Shown here: piece by piece, positions 1 through 6,160 of the stretch
How the letters are laid out: the number at the start of each line of letters is the position of its first letter
Position numbering within the stretch: position 1 is the stretch's first letter
Source: a bacterium
Lineage (GTDB): Bacteria; Omnitrophota; Gorgyraeia; Gygaellales; UBA12090
NCBI GenBank assembly: GCA_004299495.1
Contig: SCPY01000292.1
Span: 1 to 8,402 of the forward strand
Direction: 5' to 3'
DNA: 8,402 nucleotides
Translations under genes and position numbers: made by a program
Notes under the pieces: generated by a model
What the model was told of the DNA's origin: nothing
Database searches by the model: none
The model's input: only the letters and a program-made list of their open reading frames with translations

Positions 1-2
1 GG

Positions 3-41
3 AAAAAAGAAGAAGGAAATCCTCCCGCCAATAAGAAATAA
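3..41 (+). CDS. possible C-terminal tail of an upstream gene (partial)
   Basis: One reading frame entering from the left edge ends in TAA at 39-41 and encodes a short lysine/glutamate/proline-rich tail (KKEEGNPPANKK). A charged, low-complexity tail of this kind would suit a TatA/TatB-type protein, which often lies beside tatC, but twelve codons cannot establish that. The other two forward frames also stay open to 31-33 (TAA) and 46-48 (TAA), so the frame choice is a guess. Confidence 0.25.
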   Translation, partial: KKEEGNPPANKK

Positions 42-56
42 GGCTTAAAAGACATA

Positions 57-785
57 ATGCCGGAGAAAGAATTAACCTTAGTCGGACATTTGGATGAGCT
101 AAGGAAAAGGCTTATTTTTTGCCTCATCCCTTTTTTTATCGCGGTATTATTCAGCGCCCCTTTTACAAAAGCAATCCTCGCCTTCTTGCGCCTGCCCTCG
201 GAAGGAATTATTGAAAAGCTCGCCTTTTTCAGCCCTCAGGAAGTAGCAAGCGTCTATATGAAAATCGTGCTTTTTAGCGGGCTTATTCTCTCCTTGCCGA
301 TAATCCTCTATCAAATCTGGGGGTTTATCGCGCCCGCCCTGAAAGAAAGGCAGAAAAAATATGCTGTCAGTTTCATCTTTTGGGCATTTTTTGCGTTTTT
401 GTGCGGATGCGCCTTTGGCTATTTAATCCTTATTCCGTTTTCGCTTAAATTCCTGATTGGCCTGGCAGGCTCAGAGCTTACCCCGGTAATTTCTCTGAGC
501 AAGTATATCGGTTTTGTCCTGGCGCTTGCGGCAGGGAGCGGAGCTGCCTTTGAATTACCGGTTGCGATATGGATCCTGACGCGCCTGGGACTAGTAAGCA
601 GCGCCTTTCTACGCGAAAAAAGAAGGTATGCCGTTGCCGTAATTTTTATTGCCGCGGCAGTGATTACACCTACCACCGACCCCTTTAATATGACCCTTAT
701 GGCCCTGCCCATGCTTGTGCTTTATGAGCTCAGTATCTGGATTTCCCGATGGAATCAGCCTAAGCCTAAACCCGCGCTGGAATGA
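57..785 (+). CDS. tatC: Sec-independent (twin-arginine) protein translocase subunit TatC
   Basis: TatC is the polytopic inner-membrane receptor that recognises twin-arginine signal peptides and, with TatA/TatB, exports folded, often cofactor-bearing proteins. The 242-residue product has the usual family length. It opens with the family signature HLDELRKRL (about residues 11-19), followed by hydrophobic segments consistent with six membrane helices. The first cytoplasmic loop contains YQIWGFIAPALK, and a later helix carries AFELP with Glu166, which matches the conserved Glu170 of E. coli TatC. One oddity is that the position matching E. coli Glu103 is Gln99, with a Glu two residues earlier. 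The ATG at 57 gives the standard N-terminus. The only ribosome-binding candidate is a weak AAGG about 12 bases upstream. The stop overlaps the mobA start by 4 bases (ATGA). The hydrogenase downstream has no Tat signal, so TatC serves other proteins. Confidence 0.95.
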   Translation: MPEKELTLVGHLDELRKRLIFCLIPFFIAVLFSAPFTKAILAFLRLPSEGIIEKLAFFSPQEVASVYMKIVLFSGLILSLPIILYQIWGFIAPALKERQKKYAVSFIFWAFFAFLCGCAFGYLILIPFSLKFLIGLAGSELTPVISLSKYIGFVLALAAGSGAAFELPVAIWILTRLGLVSSAFLREKRRYAVAVIFIAAAVITPTTDPFNMTLMALPMLVLYELSIWISRWNQPKPKPALE

Positions 786-1381
786 AAGCAGTTAACGCTA
801 TAATTTTAGCCGGAGGCAGGAACTCCAGGATGCGGGGGATTGACAAGGCGTTTCTTGAGATTGATGGCCAGCCGTTTATCGCAAGGATAATTAAAGCGTT
901 AAAGGGGCTGGTGCGTGAAATCATCGTTGTTACTAATGACCCGGAAAAATATGCCAAATATAAGGTCAAATTGGTAAGAGATGAATCTGAGGGTATGGGG
1001 CCGCTTATGGGTATCTGTTCCGGGCTTAAGGCTTCCGGCGCCCGGTATAATTTTGTGGTTGCCTGCGATATGCCTTTTATCAATACAGCATTGATAAAAT
1101 TTATGCTTGACAAGAAGAAAGGTTATGATATACTTCTTATCAGAGATAGTGAAAAGTTTCACACACTTTTTGGAGTCTACTCTAAAAGGTGTATCCCGGT
1201 GATGGAAGAAATGATTGAAAAAGGCGAGCTGCGAGTAAGAAGCATATTTCCTGGGCTTAAGGCGCGTTTTTTTTCGCGGAAGGCAGCGGAAAAGTTTGAC
1301 CCGGGTTTATTGTCCGTGATAAATATTAATACGCCTGATGAGCTGGAGAGCGTAAAAATAAATACACGCCCCCGTCCTTAG
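782..1381 (+). CDS. mobA: molybdenum cofactor guanylyltransferase MobA
   Basis: MobA transfers GMP from GTP to molybdopterin to give the MGD form of the Mo/W cofactor used by enzymes such as formate dehydrogenases. It is cytoplasmic. The 199-residue protein has the nucleotidyltransferase signature LAGGRNSRM at residues 9-17 with the catalytic-type DKAF at 21-24. The metal-binding segment CDMPF has Asp96 in the place of E. coli Asp101. The length is normal for MobA. The residue after RM is Arg where Gly is usual, a minor deviation. The start codon overlaps the tatC stop (ATGA), so the two genes are probably translationally coupled. Tat is the usual export route for periplasmic molybdoenzymes, so the pairing makes sense. 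No molybdoenzyme lies in the window. A related NTP-transferase of another pathway is possible but less likely given this signature. Confidence 0.88.
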   Translation: MKAVNAIILAGGRNSRMRGIDKAFLEIDGQPFIARIIKALKGLVREIIVVTNDPEKYAKYKVKLVRDESEGMGPLMGICSGLKASGARYNFVVACDMPFINTALIKFMLDKKKGYDILLIRDSEKFHTLFGVYSKRCIPVMEEMIEKGELRVRSIFPGLKARFFSRKAAEKFDPGLLSVININTPDELESVKINTRPRP

Positions 1382-1436
1382 CGGCGCCTGGAACCGTTTT
1401 TTTTGCGATAACCTTCATAATCAAGAAAACAGGCTT
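1382..1436. other. intergenic gap between mobA and the hydrogenase block
   Basis: This is the longest gap between any two genes in the window. It starts with a GC-rich stretch followed by eight T residues (1397-1404). The flanking bases allow only a stem of about 3-5 pairs (CGG 1382-1384 with CCG 1394-1396, plus weak A-T/G-T extensions), so an intrinsic terminator is doubtful. A CATAAT at 1416-1421 resembles a -10 box, but there is no convincing -35 at the right distance. AGG at 1431-1433 is a close-spaced ribosome-binding candidate for the next gene. The gap could mark a transcription-unit boundary, but read-through is equally possible. Confidence 0.3.
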
Positions 1437-1694
1437 ATGCATAACACTCATATAATGGAAGATATCTTTCAATATCTTAAACGGGAGGAGAAGCGTTCAG
1501 GCAGAAAAATCAAGAAAGTGCATATCTCCCTTTCAAGATTCGGCACGCTCACTAAGGAACACTTCTTGCAGCATTTTAAGGATGCCTCTGCCGCTTTCCG
1601 GAGACGCAGGCTGGAGGTTGAAATTAAGGAAATCCCTTTCGGCAGAGAATTGGAGATTACCAGGATAGATTTTAGCGAGGCAGGCGGCAAATGA
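1437..1694 (+). CDS. HypA-like nickel-insertion protein lacking the zinc domain
   Basis: HypA delivers nickel to the large subunit of [NiFe] hydrogenases, binding Ni through its N-terminal Met-His and folding around a separate CxxC-CxxC zinc domain. This 85-residue product can be lined up by eye with HypA. It starts Met-His. An N-terminal helix (about residues 6-21) is followed by a strand KKVHISLSRFG (26-36), a helix TKEHFLQHFKDAS (39-51) and a strand LEVEIKEIP (59-67). Directly after that comes GRELEITRIDF (69-79), which resembles the last strand of HypA. The zinc domain that normally sits between those two strands is absent, and the protein has no cysteine. Residue 3 is Asn instead of the usual Glu of MHE. 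Starting at 1437 keeps His2; a later ATG at 1455 would remove it. Its stop overlaps the next start (ATGA), which ties it to the hydrogenase operon. The HypA assignment rests on pattern matching only. Confidence 0.65.
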   Translation: MHNTHIMEDIFQYLKREEKRSGRKIKKVHISLSRFGTLTKEHFLQHFKDASAAFRRRRLEVEIKEIPFGRELEITRIDFSEAGGK

Positions 1695-2734
1695 AATACG
1701 CGGCTTTAAAGAAAGAAAATCTAAATAAGTGGCTTGAGTATTTAAAATCCAAGGCCAGGCTTTACGCTCCGAAGAAAAAGGAGAATCAGTTTGTTTTCAG
1801 GCCGGTTAAAAACGTGGATGAGGCCTGCCTGAAATATATCCCCACGGTCATTCCGCCCAAAAAATATTATTTTCCGCAGAAGGAAAAATTGCTTAAATTC
1901 ACGGTTGAGCCGTTTCACACCGCTAAGGCCATCGCGGAGTTTGAGGAGTTTATACTTTTCGCGGTGCATACCTGCGATATCGCCGGAATTCAGTGCATGG
2001 ATGTGGCGTTTAAGGAAGGCCCGGAAGACCCGAATTATTTAAACCGAAAAGAGAAAATGACCATTATCGGCATTGAGTGCCTTGAATACTGCGATACGCA
2101 TGCCAACTGCGCGTCTATGGCAACCCATGTCCCCCGGGGCGGCTATGACCTGATGCTGGTAGATATCGGAGAAAAATTCATTATTCATATAAATTCCGAG
2201 AAGGGGGAGAGGCTGGTACGGAATGTAAGCTATATTAAGGAAGCGGGAGCGGAAGATATGGCGGTGCTCTGCTTTGTCAGGGAAAAAAAGAAAAATATCT
2301 TTAAGGAAGAATTCAGCGCCGGGCTGGACAGGGTGTATCAGGCGTTCGGCGATGGTTTTAAGCATAAAGTTTGGCAGGATGTGGGCAGGCGCTGTGTGGC
2401 TTGCGGAAATTGCACTATGGTCTGCCCTACCTGTTATTGCTTTGATGTCGTAGATGATATGGACTTATCCTTAAACAGCGGATTGCGATACCGTATCTGG
2501 AATTCCTGCCAGATGGACGATTTTGCCAAAGTGGCAGGCGGAGAGGATTTTCGTAAAGGCAGGGAGAACAGGCAGCGGCATAGGTATTATCGGAAATTCA
2601 GGTATCCGGTGGATAAATTCAACCGTTATTTCTGCACCGGCTGCGGCAGATGCAGCCGGGCCTGCATGGCGGGGATCAACCTTGTTGAAACGGTGAACGC
2701 CCTTATGGACGGAGGTAAGCTAAACAATGCTTGA
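1691..2734 (+). CDS. hydB: [NiFe] sulfhydrogenase beta subunit (4Fe-4S dicluster)
   Basis: This is the electron-transfer subunit that links the hydrogenase dimer to the flavin subunit in group 3b cytoplasmic hydrogenases. The 347-residue protein has an N-terminal domain of the HydB/AsrA type with cysteine-containing segments (VHTCDIAG around residues 93-100, and CLEYCDTHANC further on). Two C-terminal 4Fe-4S motifs of the form CxxCxxCxxxC follow: Cys235/238/241/245 (CVACGNCTMVCP) and Cys315/318/321/325 (CTGCGRCSRAC). The same family includes anaerobic sulfite reductase subunit A, but the adjoining [NiFe] small and large subunits decide for a sulfhydrogenase. The start overlaps the hypA-like stop by 4 bases. 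The end overlaps the next gene by 8 bases. There is no signal peptide or membrane segment, so it is cytoplasmic. Confidence 0.9.
   Translation: MKYAALKKENLNKWLEYLKSKARLYAPKKKENQFVFRPVKNVDEACLKYIPTVIPPKKYYFPQKEKLLKFTVEPFHTAKAIAEFEEFILFAVHTCDIAGIQCMDVAFKEGPEDPNYLNRKEKMTIIGIECLEYCDTHANCASMATHVPRGGYDLMLVDIGEKFIIHINSEKGERLVRNVSYIKEAGAEDMAVLCFVREKKKNIFKEEFSAGLDRVYQAFGDGFKHKVWQDVGRRCVACGNCTMVCPTCYCFDVVDDMDLSLNSGLRYRIWNSCQMDDFAKVAGGEDFRKGRENRQRHRYYRKFRYPVDKFNRYFCTGCGRCSRACMAGINLVETVNALMDGGKLNNA
2711..2716 (+). promoter_or_regulatory. strong ribosome-binding site for the gamma subunit
   Basis: GGAGGT lies 10 bases before the ATG at 2727, inside the end of the beta-subunit gene. It is the best Shine-Dalgarno match among the gene starts here and supports the chosen start. 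Confidence 0.65.
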
Positions 2735-3590
2735 CCGGGAAATACTCTTAGAGAAGATGAAAACATCGCCTTATCGGCCGATGAGATCCAAAATAATAGA
2801 GGCAAGGATGCTTACCGATAAGGAAAAATTTTTCAGGATTGAGCTTGAGGATAATACCCGCCTGTCTTACGGCCCGGGACAGTTTGTGATGGTTTCTATT
2901 TTTGGCTTCGGAGAGGCCCCCATTTCTATTTGTTCTTCCCCTACGGATAAGGGATACATTGACCTGACCGTCAGAAACGCGGGGAGCTTTACCAATAAAC
3001 TGCATCAGCTGGGCGAAGGAGACATCGTTGGCATCAGAGGGCCGTTTGGAAAGGGTTTTCCCGTGGATAATATGTTTGGCTGCGATTTAGTGATCGTTGC
3101 CGGAGGATTGGGCATAGTGCCTTTGCGTTCTTTGATCAGATACCTTATGCATAACCGCAATGATTTTGGCTCTGTGCAGATACTGCTTGGCTGTAAGACC
3201 CCCAAGGATCTTTTGTTCGGACAGGAGACCAAGGAGTGGATGCGCAGGGCGGAGATTAAATTTAACTGCACCGTCGACAGGGCCGATCCGGATTGGAAAG
3301 GCAACGTGGGGTTAATCACGCATTTAATCCCGGGAGTGGATATTAATCCCACCAGGACCTACGCGGTGGTGGTAGGGCCGCCGATAATGTATAAATTTGT
3401 TATCGCCGAATTATTGAAGAAACATATACCTGACCACCAGATTATTGTTTCTTTGGAGAGAAGGATGCGCTGCGGACTGGGAAAATGCGGCCATTGCCAG
3501 ATTGAGGGGGTATATGTGTGCCAGTCCGGGCCTGTGTTTGATTACGCGCAATTAAAAAAATTTAGGGGCGAATGCCATGAGAAAAACTAA
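2727..3590 (+). CDS. hydG: [NiFe] sulfhydrogenase gamma subunit (FAD/NAD(P)-binding, 2Fe-2S)
   Basis: This is the diaphorase subunit that exchanges electrons between the hydrogenase Fe-S chain and NAD(P)H; sulfhydrogenases can also reduce polysulfide. It should not be confused with the radical SAM maturase of the same name further right. The 287 residues show a ferredoxin-reductase fold. An FAD-binding barrel contains GPGQFVMVS and EAPISICSSP. An NAD(P)-binding domain contains VAGGLGIVPLRSL. A C-terminal 2Fe-2S motif, Cys249/254/257/265 (CX4CX2CX7C), is of the dihydroorotate dehydrogenase electron-transfer type. AsrB of sulfite reductase is a close relative, but the context favours hydrogenase. 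It overlaps the beta gene by 8 bases and the small-subunit gene by 14, which suggests coupled translation. NADH versus NADPH preference cannot be read by eye. Confidence 0.9.
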   Translation: MLDREILLEKMKTSPYRPMRSKIIEARMLTDKEKFFRIELEDNTRLSYGPGQFVMVSIFGFGEAPISICSSPTDKGYIDLTVRNAGSFTNKLHQLGEGDIVGIRGPFGKGFPVDNMFGCDLVIVAGGLGIVPLRSLIRYLMHNRNDFGSVQILLGCKTPKDLLFGQETKEWMRRAEIKFNCTVDRADPDWKGNVGLITHLIPGVDINPTRTYAVVVGPPIMYKFVIAELLKKHIPDHQIIVSLERRMRCGLGKCGHCQIEGVYVCQSGPVFDYAQLKKFRGECHEKN

Positions 3591-4338
3591 ACCCAGGGTA
3601 GCTTTTTTTGATTTTACCGATTGCGAAGGCTGCCAGCTGCAGTTTGCTAATATGGGCGAGGGGCTCCTGCAATTAACCGAGCTGGTTGAGATAGTAAATT
3701 TCAGGGAGATTATGTCAGAGGCAGGCCAGGATTATGAGGTTGCTTTTGTGGAGGGAAGCATTACCACGGAGTCCGATATCAAGCGCATACAGGAGATTAG
3801 GAAGAAGGCAAAGGTTTTGATTGCCCTGGGCGCCTGTGCCGCCACCGCGGGAGTAAACGGCATGAAAAATCGCTTTCCTCTTGAGCTTGCCAAGTCCAGG
3901 GTTTACGGGGATAAGGCCGGCACAGTCAATACCATTGCCTCGCTTCCGCTTCATAAGGTAGTGAAGGTGGATTATTTTATCCACGGATGCCCGGTATATA
4001 TTCCCGAGGTGCTGCAGGTTGTCAAATGTGTTTTGATGCAAAAGCCCTACGCCCTGCCTAATTACGCGGTTTGCGTGGAATGCAAGATGAATGAAAATGT
4101 ATGCCGGTATGAGAAGGACCAGGAGTGCCTGGGTCCGGTAACCAGGGCGGGGTGCAATTCATGGTGTATCAATAACGGTAACAGGTGTTATGGGTGCCGG
4201 GGGTTAGTTGATAACCCCGCGGCGGATGCTCAAAAAGATATTTTGCTCAAATACGGGCTTAAGGCAGATGAAATTCTGCAGCGTTTTAACTTATATAACG
4301 ATTCGCTGGGTGAAAAATATGGCCAGGAATTCAAATAA
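3577..4338 (+). CDS. hydD: [NiFe] hydrogenase small (delta) subunit
   Basis: The small subunit carries the Fe-S relay that takes electrons from the NiFe site to the partner subunits. The proximal cluster motif is visible as CEGC (Cys16/Cys19), GACAATAG with Cys87, and HGCP with Cys138. A cysteine-rich C-terminal part (CVECK, CLGPVTRAGC, WC, CYGC) is typical of group 3 sulfhydrogenase delta subunits and fits two further clusters. The protein starts almost directly at the first strand (MRKTKPRVAFFDF) with no twin-arginine signal and no C-terminal membrane anchor, so the enzyme is cytoplasmic. The length of 253 residues is normal for this type. The start overlaps the gamma gene by 14 bases, and AGGGG just upstream can serve as the ribosome-binding site. 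Its end overlaps the large-subunit start by 20 bases. Confidence 0.93.
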   Translation: MRKTKPRVAFFDFTDCEGCQLQFANMGEGLLQLTELVEIVNFREIMSEAGQDYEVAFVEGSITTESDIKRIQEIRKKAKVLIALGACAATAGVNGMKNRFPLELAKSRVYGDKAGTVNTIASLPLHKVVKVDYFIHGCPVYIPEVLQVVKCVLMQKPYALPNYAVCVECKMNENVCRYEKDQECLGPVTRAGCNSWCINNGNRCYGCRGLVDNPAADAQKDILLKYGLKADEILQRFNLYNDSLGEKYGQEFK

Positions 4339-5677
4339 GATTAATTCCAAAGAAGTTAAAATCGATGTTCATTATCTGACCCGGGTTGAGGGCCATGGCA
4401 ATATTGTCGTGGATGTGAAGCAGGGAAAGCTTGCCAAATGCGAATTCCAGGTCATTGAGTCGCCGCGCTTTTTTGAATCCATGCTTGTAGGCAGGTCTAT
4501 CTGGGAGGCGCAGCACATTACCAGCCGCATTTGCGGCATCTGCGCCTGCGGACACAGCCTGGCAAGCATAAAAGCGGGGGAGGACGCCTTAGGGCTGGTT
4601 CCTTCGGAAGAAGTAATTAGCTTGAGAAAATTGCTCCTGCATGCCGAGATAATGGACAGCCATATACTGCATATATATTTTCTGGTTGCCCCCGACCTTC
4701 TGGGCATCCCGAGCGTTATGCCTCTTATTAAAACCGACAGGCCGATTGTTGAGATGGCGCTAAGGATGAAAAGGATGAGCGATTACGCGGGCGAAGTTTT
4801 ATCCGGGCGGCATATCCATCCTATCAGCTATGTTATCGGGGGCCTTACGCAGCTGCCCTCAAGAGATGGCTTAGAAAAATTATACAAGCTGATGCTTGAT
4901 GCCCGAAAAGACGGCGAGAAGACTGTTGAGATTCTTAAGAAGCTCAAATTCCCTGAGTTTCAAAGAAAAACCCAGTATATGTCTCTTACGCGTAAGGACG
5001 AATACGCCTTGTATGACGGAAATCTGACGGTAAACGGCGAATCCGAAACCGGGGCAATAAACTATAAGGATCTTCTTAGGGAAACGGCCGTAGAATATTC
5101 CCGGGCAAAAATCGCGTCTATCAAAGGTAAGCCGTACGCGGTCGGGGCGATCGCGAGGTTTAATAACAATTTCCGCCAGCTTAATGAAAAGGCCCGCCGG
5201 GCAGCCGGTGAATTCGGGCTTAAAGCTCCCTGTTATAATCCCTACCTGAATACCGCCATTCAGCTCGTGGAATGGGTCCATTGCCTTGAAGAATCAATAA
5301 AAATCATGGAAAAAATATTAAAAAGCGGGCTCCGCGAGGATAAGATAGTGACAAACTCCTGGCCGAAGAGAAGCGAGATCGGAAGAATCAGGTATAAGCC
5401 CAATACCGGAATCGCCTGCGTTGAAGTCCCCAGAGGGTCTCTTTTCCATGATTATTCCATTGACGAGAGGGGAAATATCACACAGGCAAACTGTGTCATT
5501 CCCACAAACCAGAATATGGGCAATCTCGAAGAAGATATGCGAAAGCTTGTTCCGGAGTTATTAGGCAAAAGGACTCAGGGGCAGATAACCCTTGATTTAG
5601 AAATGCTTGCCAGGTCGTATGATCCCTGCATTTCATGCTCGGTGCACCTGCTTGATGTAAAGTTTGTCAATAGTTAA
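4319..5677 (+). CDS. hydA: [NiFe] hydrogenase large (alpha) subunit, group 3b type
   Basis: This subunit holds the NiFe(CN)2CO active site. The N-terminal ligand motif is RICGICACGH with Cys72 and Cys75 (RxCGxCxxxH). The C-terminal one is DPCISCSVH with Cys437, Cys440 and His443. Nine residues follow His443, which is the tail expected to be removed by the protease encoded next door. EVPRGSLFHDY and ANCVIPTNQN are also typical of the family. I chose the ATG at 4319 (452 residues) because the protein then begins shortly before the conserved strand KIDVHYLTRVEGHG. The open frame continues upstream to an ATG at 4208, but that part runs out of frame inside the small-subunit gene and lacks family similarity. 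The order beta-gamma-delta-alpha is the standard sulfhydrogenase layout. An extra cysteine (Cys77) sits inside the first ligand motif. Confidence 0.94.
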   Translation: MARNSNKINSKEVKIDVHYLTRVEGHGNIVVDVKQGKLAKCEFQVIESPRFFESMLVGRSIWEAQHITSRICGICACGHSLASIKAGEDALGLVPSEEVISLRKLLLHAEIMDSHILHIYFLVAPDLLGIPSVMPLIKTDRPIVEMALRMKRMSDYAGEVLSGRHIHPISYVIGGLTQLPSRDGLEKLYKLMLDARKDGEKTVEILKKLKFPEFQRKTQYMSLTRKDEYALYDGNLTVNGESETGAINYKDLLRETAVEYSRAKIASIKGKPYAVGAIARFNNNFRQLNEKARRAAGEFGLKAPCYNPYLNTAIQLVEWVHCLEESIKIMEKILKSGLREDKIVTNSWPKRSEIGRIRYKPNTGIACVEVPRGSLFHDYSIDERGNITQANCVIPTNQNMGNLEEDMRKLVPELLGKRTQGQITLDLEMLARSYDPCISCSVHLLDVKFVNS

Positions 5678-5683
5678 CTCCTG

Positions 5684-6160
5684 ATGGAAAACGGGAAAGC
5701 GGTAGTAGGCCTCGGCAATACCTTACGCAGAGACGACGGTATCGGTATCCTTATTTTGGAGTCGCTCTCGAAGTCTTACCGGGTTAAAGGCCTGGATTAC
5801 CTTGATTACGGCATTGCCAGTTTTGACCTTGCGCACCGGATGCGAGACTACGAAGAGGTGCTTCTTATTGACGGCATTGACGCGGGCAGGCCGTTTGCGG
5901 AGCTTAGCATATTCCGGCTGGAGGACGCGGCATATACGATAGGGGGCGCGTCCCTTTCAACCCACGGATTTAATGTGAGCATGCTATTTGAACTTTATAA
6001 AAGGCTGCGGATTAAAACCAGGATATACATAGCGGGCATCCAGGTCAAGGATATATCTTACGGCGAGGGGCTGACAGACGAATTAAGGCAAAGGCAGGGG
6101 TATCTTACAAAAGAGGTCAGCAGGTTTATTGATGCGACATTATTCAGAAAGAAGCAATGA
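5684..6160 (+). CDS. hydrogenase maturation endopeptidase (HycI/HybD family)
   Basis: This protease cuts the C-terminal tail of the large subunit after the last ligand motif once the metal site is complete. The 158 residues show GLGNTLRRDDGIG (residues 9-21), LIDGIDAG (61-68) and STHGF (92-96). By eye, Asp18, Asp63 and His94 match the nickel-sensing residues Glu16, Asp62 and His93 of E. coli HybD. The gene starts 6 bases after the large-subunit stop and its own stop overlaps the next start (ATGA), so its substrate is almost certainly the neighbouring alpha subunit, which has a nine-residue tail. I see no clear Shine-Dalgarno, so translational coupling to the alpha gene is likely. The presence of a tail and a matching protease argues that the NiFe site is matured through the normal end-point. 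Confidence 0.9.
   Translation: MENGKAVVGLGNTLRRDDGIGILILESLSKSYRVKGLDYLDYGIASFDLAHRMRDYEEVLLIDGIDAGRPFAELSIFRLEDAAYTIGGASLSTHGFNVSMLFELYKRLRIKTRIYIAGIQVKDISYGEGLTDELRQRQGYLTKEVSRFIDATLFRKKQ

Noticed and set aside
1382..1404. Rho-independent terminator after mobA (GC-rich stretch then eight T)
   Set aside because: The T-tract is clear but the best stem is only about 3-5 pairs with a 9-base loop, which is too weak to call.
1416..1421. -10 promoter box CATAAT before the hypA-like gene
   Set aside because: No -35 hexamer at a sensible spacing; one short AT-rich match is expected by chance.
1691..3590. Anaerobic sulfite reductase subunits AsrA and AsrB
   Set aside because: These are the same protein families, but no AsrC-type sirohaem subunit follows; [NiFe] small and large subunits do, so a sulfhydrogenase is the better call.
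4208..4318. Upstream extension of the large-subunit gene from an ATG at 4208
   Set aside because: The extra 37 codons lie out of frame within the conserved end of the small-subunit gene and show no family similarity; the ATG at 4319 gives the normal N-terminus.
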